A stretch of DNA of 7,715 nt from Bacillota bacterium (GTDB taxonomy: Bacteria > Bacillota > Clostridia > Christensenellales > Aristaeellaceae), in contig JAEYQQ010000109.1 in the NCBI GenBank assembly GCA_023409955.1, positions 1 to 7,715 of the forward strand, given 5' to 3'. Positions 6,239-7,715 of the stretch are shown here, piece after piece. The position numbers and the translations under genes were made by a program. The notes below the pieces were generated by a model. It worked only from the letters and a program-made list of their open reading frames with translations, had not been told where the DNA came from and ran no database searches. Each line of letters begins with the position of its first letter. The stretch's first letter is position 1.

Positions 6239-7715
6239 ATGAAAGAAAAAATCCTGTCTCTGATGGCAGAGAAAGAAACAACATTCAGACCGGATGAAAT
6301 TGCCTTACTACTGGATGTTCCAGAGACAGATACCTATGATGCGCTGGATCAACTGGTAAACGAAGGCGTTATTATCCATACAAAAAAGGGGAATTATGGA
6401 GTTCCCAAAGCACTTGGCCTTATCCATGTGCGTATTGCATCGCAACGAAACGGCAAACTGACTGCACGCCCAATAGGCGGCGGTGACATGATGAAGGTAA
6501 AAGCCCAAAAGCGTCTTGTGGCACTGCATGACGACCTTGCCTATGTTCGGGCGGAAGAATACGATAACAGCGGAACAAGGTGGTGCAGTCTTCATTCCAT
6601 CGTCAAAAGGGCACACGAAACCTTCAGTGCCATATTGACAGAAGGTGGAAATCCCAACGCTTATCAAAAGCTCCGCACGCCAAAAAAGAAAAAAAAGCAG
6701 GGAGCGCAGCCCGTTAAGGCCATGATATCCGCAATGCCTTACGATCAGCGCATCACCTGTCAGGTGCAAGTGGATGCATCCAGCCTGCAAAGCGCCGAAA
6801 CAGGCGACATGGTTGTATTGCAAGCCATATCCTGGCCGGAATATGAAAAACCGCTCATTGCCAAAGTGATACGTGTCATGGGCAGGGCAGAGCTGCTGCC
6901 GGTTCAGCTGCTGGCCATTGCGGAGGATCACGGCTTTGCCAGCTCCTTCAGCAATGAAGTGGAGCATCTGGCGTCAAGCTATCCAACCAGTGTGCGACCT
7001 GAAGATCTACAAGGCCGAAAGGACCTTCGCGATCTCATCCTGTTTACCATCGATGGCGAAGATGCCAAGGACTTTGATGACGCAGTATCATTGTTGCCAA
7101 TGGAAAATGGTATTTGGCTGCTTGGCGTACATATTGCTGATGTATCCCATTATGTGCAGGTAGGCAATCCACTGGATGTGGAGGCACTTCACCGTGCCAC
7201 TTCGCTGTACCTTCCTGGCCTGACCCTACCCATGCTGCCCCACGCCCTGTCTGATAACCTATGTTCGCTAAAGCCTCAAGCGGATCGATTGGCCATGAGC
7301 CTTTTGATGAAGGTGCAAAAAGGAAAAATCATTGACCATGAGCTTTATCCTTCTGTCATTCATTCCAAAGCCCGATTAACCTATACACAGGTTAACCTCC
7401 TGTTTGATGGAAAAGAAAACGAAATCCCACCGGAACTGCATACCATACTTGGCCAAATGCTCTCCTTATCCCACGAACTGCGGAACACCCGCCGCCGCCG
7501 GGGCAGCATTGATTTTGACCTTAAGGAGACAGGCTTTACCTTAGGGCCTGACAACACACCATTAGATGTACACCCCCGGGAGCGAGGCGAGGCAGAAAAG
7601 CTGATTGAGGATTTTATGCTAGCGGCCAATGAAACCATAGCAGAACTGGCCCGGCATGCCGATCTGCCGATCCTTTACCGGGTTCATGATAAGCCTGATC
7701 CAATGAAGCTGCATG
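6239..7715 (+). CDS. rnr: Ribonuclease R (RNB family 3'-5' exoribonuclease), 3' end missing
   Basis: The first 492 codons are present and the frame is open at the right edge; full-length enzymes have roughly 700-800 residues. RNase R degrades structured RNA from the 3' end, in mRNA and rRNA turnover and, with SmpB/tmRNA, in rescue of stalled mRNAs. Residues 1-57 look like the N-terminal winged-helix domain, ending in KKGNYGVP. Residues ~60-245 are OB/cold-shock-like RNA-binding modules, including the conserved AKVIRVMG stretch at 208-215. The RNB catalytic domain begins with GRKDLRDL (259-266) and the metal-binding aspartates D272, D278, D280 and D281 in IDGEDAKDFDDA. GVHIADVSHYV (296-306) and HDKPDP near the end follow. 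AGGAAG (6228-6233) lies 5 nt before the ATG. The first OB module lacks the usual GFGFV-type motif, and a KKKKK run sits at 149-153. The gene is divergent from the transport operon. Confidence 0.93.
   Translation, partial: MKEKILSLMAEKETTFRPDEIALLLDVPETDTYDALDQLVNEGVIIHTKKGNYGVPKALGLIHVRIASQRNGKLTARPIGGGDMMKVKAQKRLVALHDDLAYVRAEEYDNSGTRWCSLHSIVKRAHETFSAILTEGGNPNAYQKLRTPKKKKKQGAQPVKAMISAMPYDQRITCQVQVDASSLQSAETGDMVVLQAISWPEYEKPLIAKVIRVMGRAELLPVQLLAIAEDHGFASSFSNEVEHLASSYPTSVRPEDLQGRKDLRDLILFTIDGEDAKDFDDAVSLLPMENGIWLLGVHIADVSHYVQVGNPLDVEALHRATSLYLPGLTLPMLPHALSDNLCSLKPQADRLAMSLLMKVQKGKIIDHELYPSVIHSKARLTYTQVNLLFDGKENEIPPELHTILGQMLSLSHELRNTRRRRGSIDFDLKETGFTLGPDNTPLDVHPRERGEAEKLIEDFMLAANETIAELARHADLPILYRVHDKPDPMKLH

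Noticed and set aside
6308..6967. 219-residue open frame on the minus strand
   Set aside because: It lies entirely antisense to the RNase R coding frame, whose conserved motifs are unmistakable. Its composition (many Cys, His, Phe) is typical of a shadow frame and no ribosome site was seen.
1..7715. CRISPR arrays, tRNA or rRNA genes, insertion sequences
   Set aside because: I saw no regularly spaced identical repeats, no cloverleaf with T-loop consensus, no rRNA segments, and no transposase-like frame or terminal inverted repeats.

Overview
The window looks like chromosomal DNA of a Clostridia-type Firmicute (Bacillota) of moderate GC content. The evidence is an lplABC-like sugar uptake operon without its own ATPase gene, strong AGGAGG-type ribosome binding sites, and sigma-A-like promoters. 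The class-level assignment is an inference, and I cannot name a genus.

Layout, left to right. Positions 1-23 hold the first seven codons of a minus-strand gene that runs off the left edge. It is preceded by a strong Shine-Dalgarno and by a leader (about 24-107) that can fold into competing hairpins, one of which pairs with the Shine-Dalgarno. Positions 108-483 appear non-coding. A strong 15-bp hairpin (484-518) closes the transport operon. That operon is on the minus strand and is read 5809 -> 541: a very long fused permease (3242-5809), a MalG/LplC-type permease (2297-3229) and a secreted solute-binding protein (541-2247). Positions 5810-6238 form a divergent control region. It holds a good sigma-A-like promoter for each direction, a perfect 11-bp palindrome between the two -35 boxes, and several more symmetric or repeated elements in the roughly 280-nt operon leader. 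From 6239 to the right edge runs the 5' part of an RNase R gene on the plus strand.

How the genes work together: the binding protein should capture a carbohydrate, probably an oligosaccharide, outside the cell and deliver it to a channel made of the two permeases. The ATPase is probably encoded elsewhere (MsmX/UgpC type). RNase R is an unrelated housekeeping exoribonuclease that happens to be divergent.

The most notable point is the first permease. Its last ~305 residues are an ordinary LplB/UgpA-type permease with an EAA loop. In front lies a ~550-residue membrane region that this family does not normally have. I read that region as three tandem copies of a four-helix unit, each with an extracytoplasmic loop carrying a (S/P)VSG(I/L) signature 24-26 residues after a helix-ending LP or MP. 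The partner binding protein has a signal peptide but no lipobox. One testable idea is that the extra membrane region holds or docks the unanchored binding protein.
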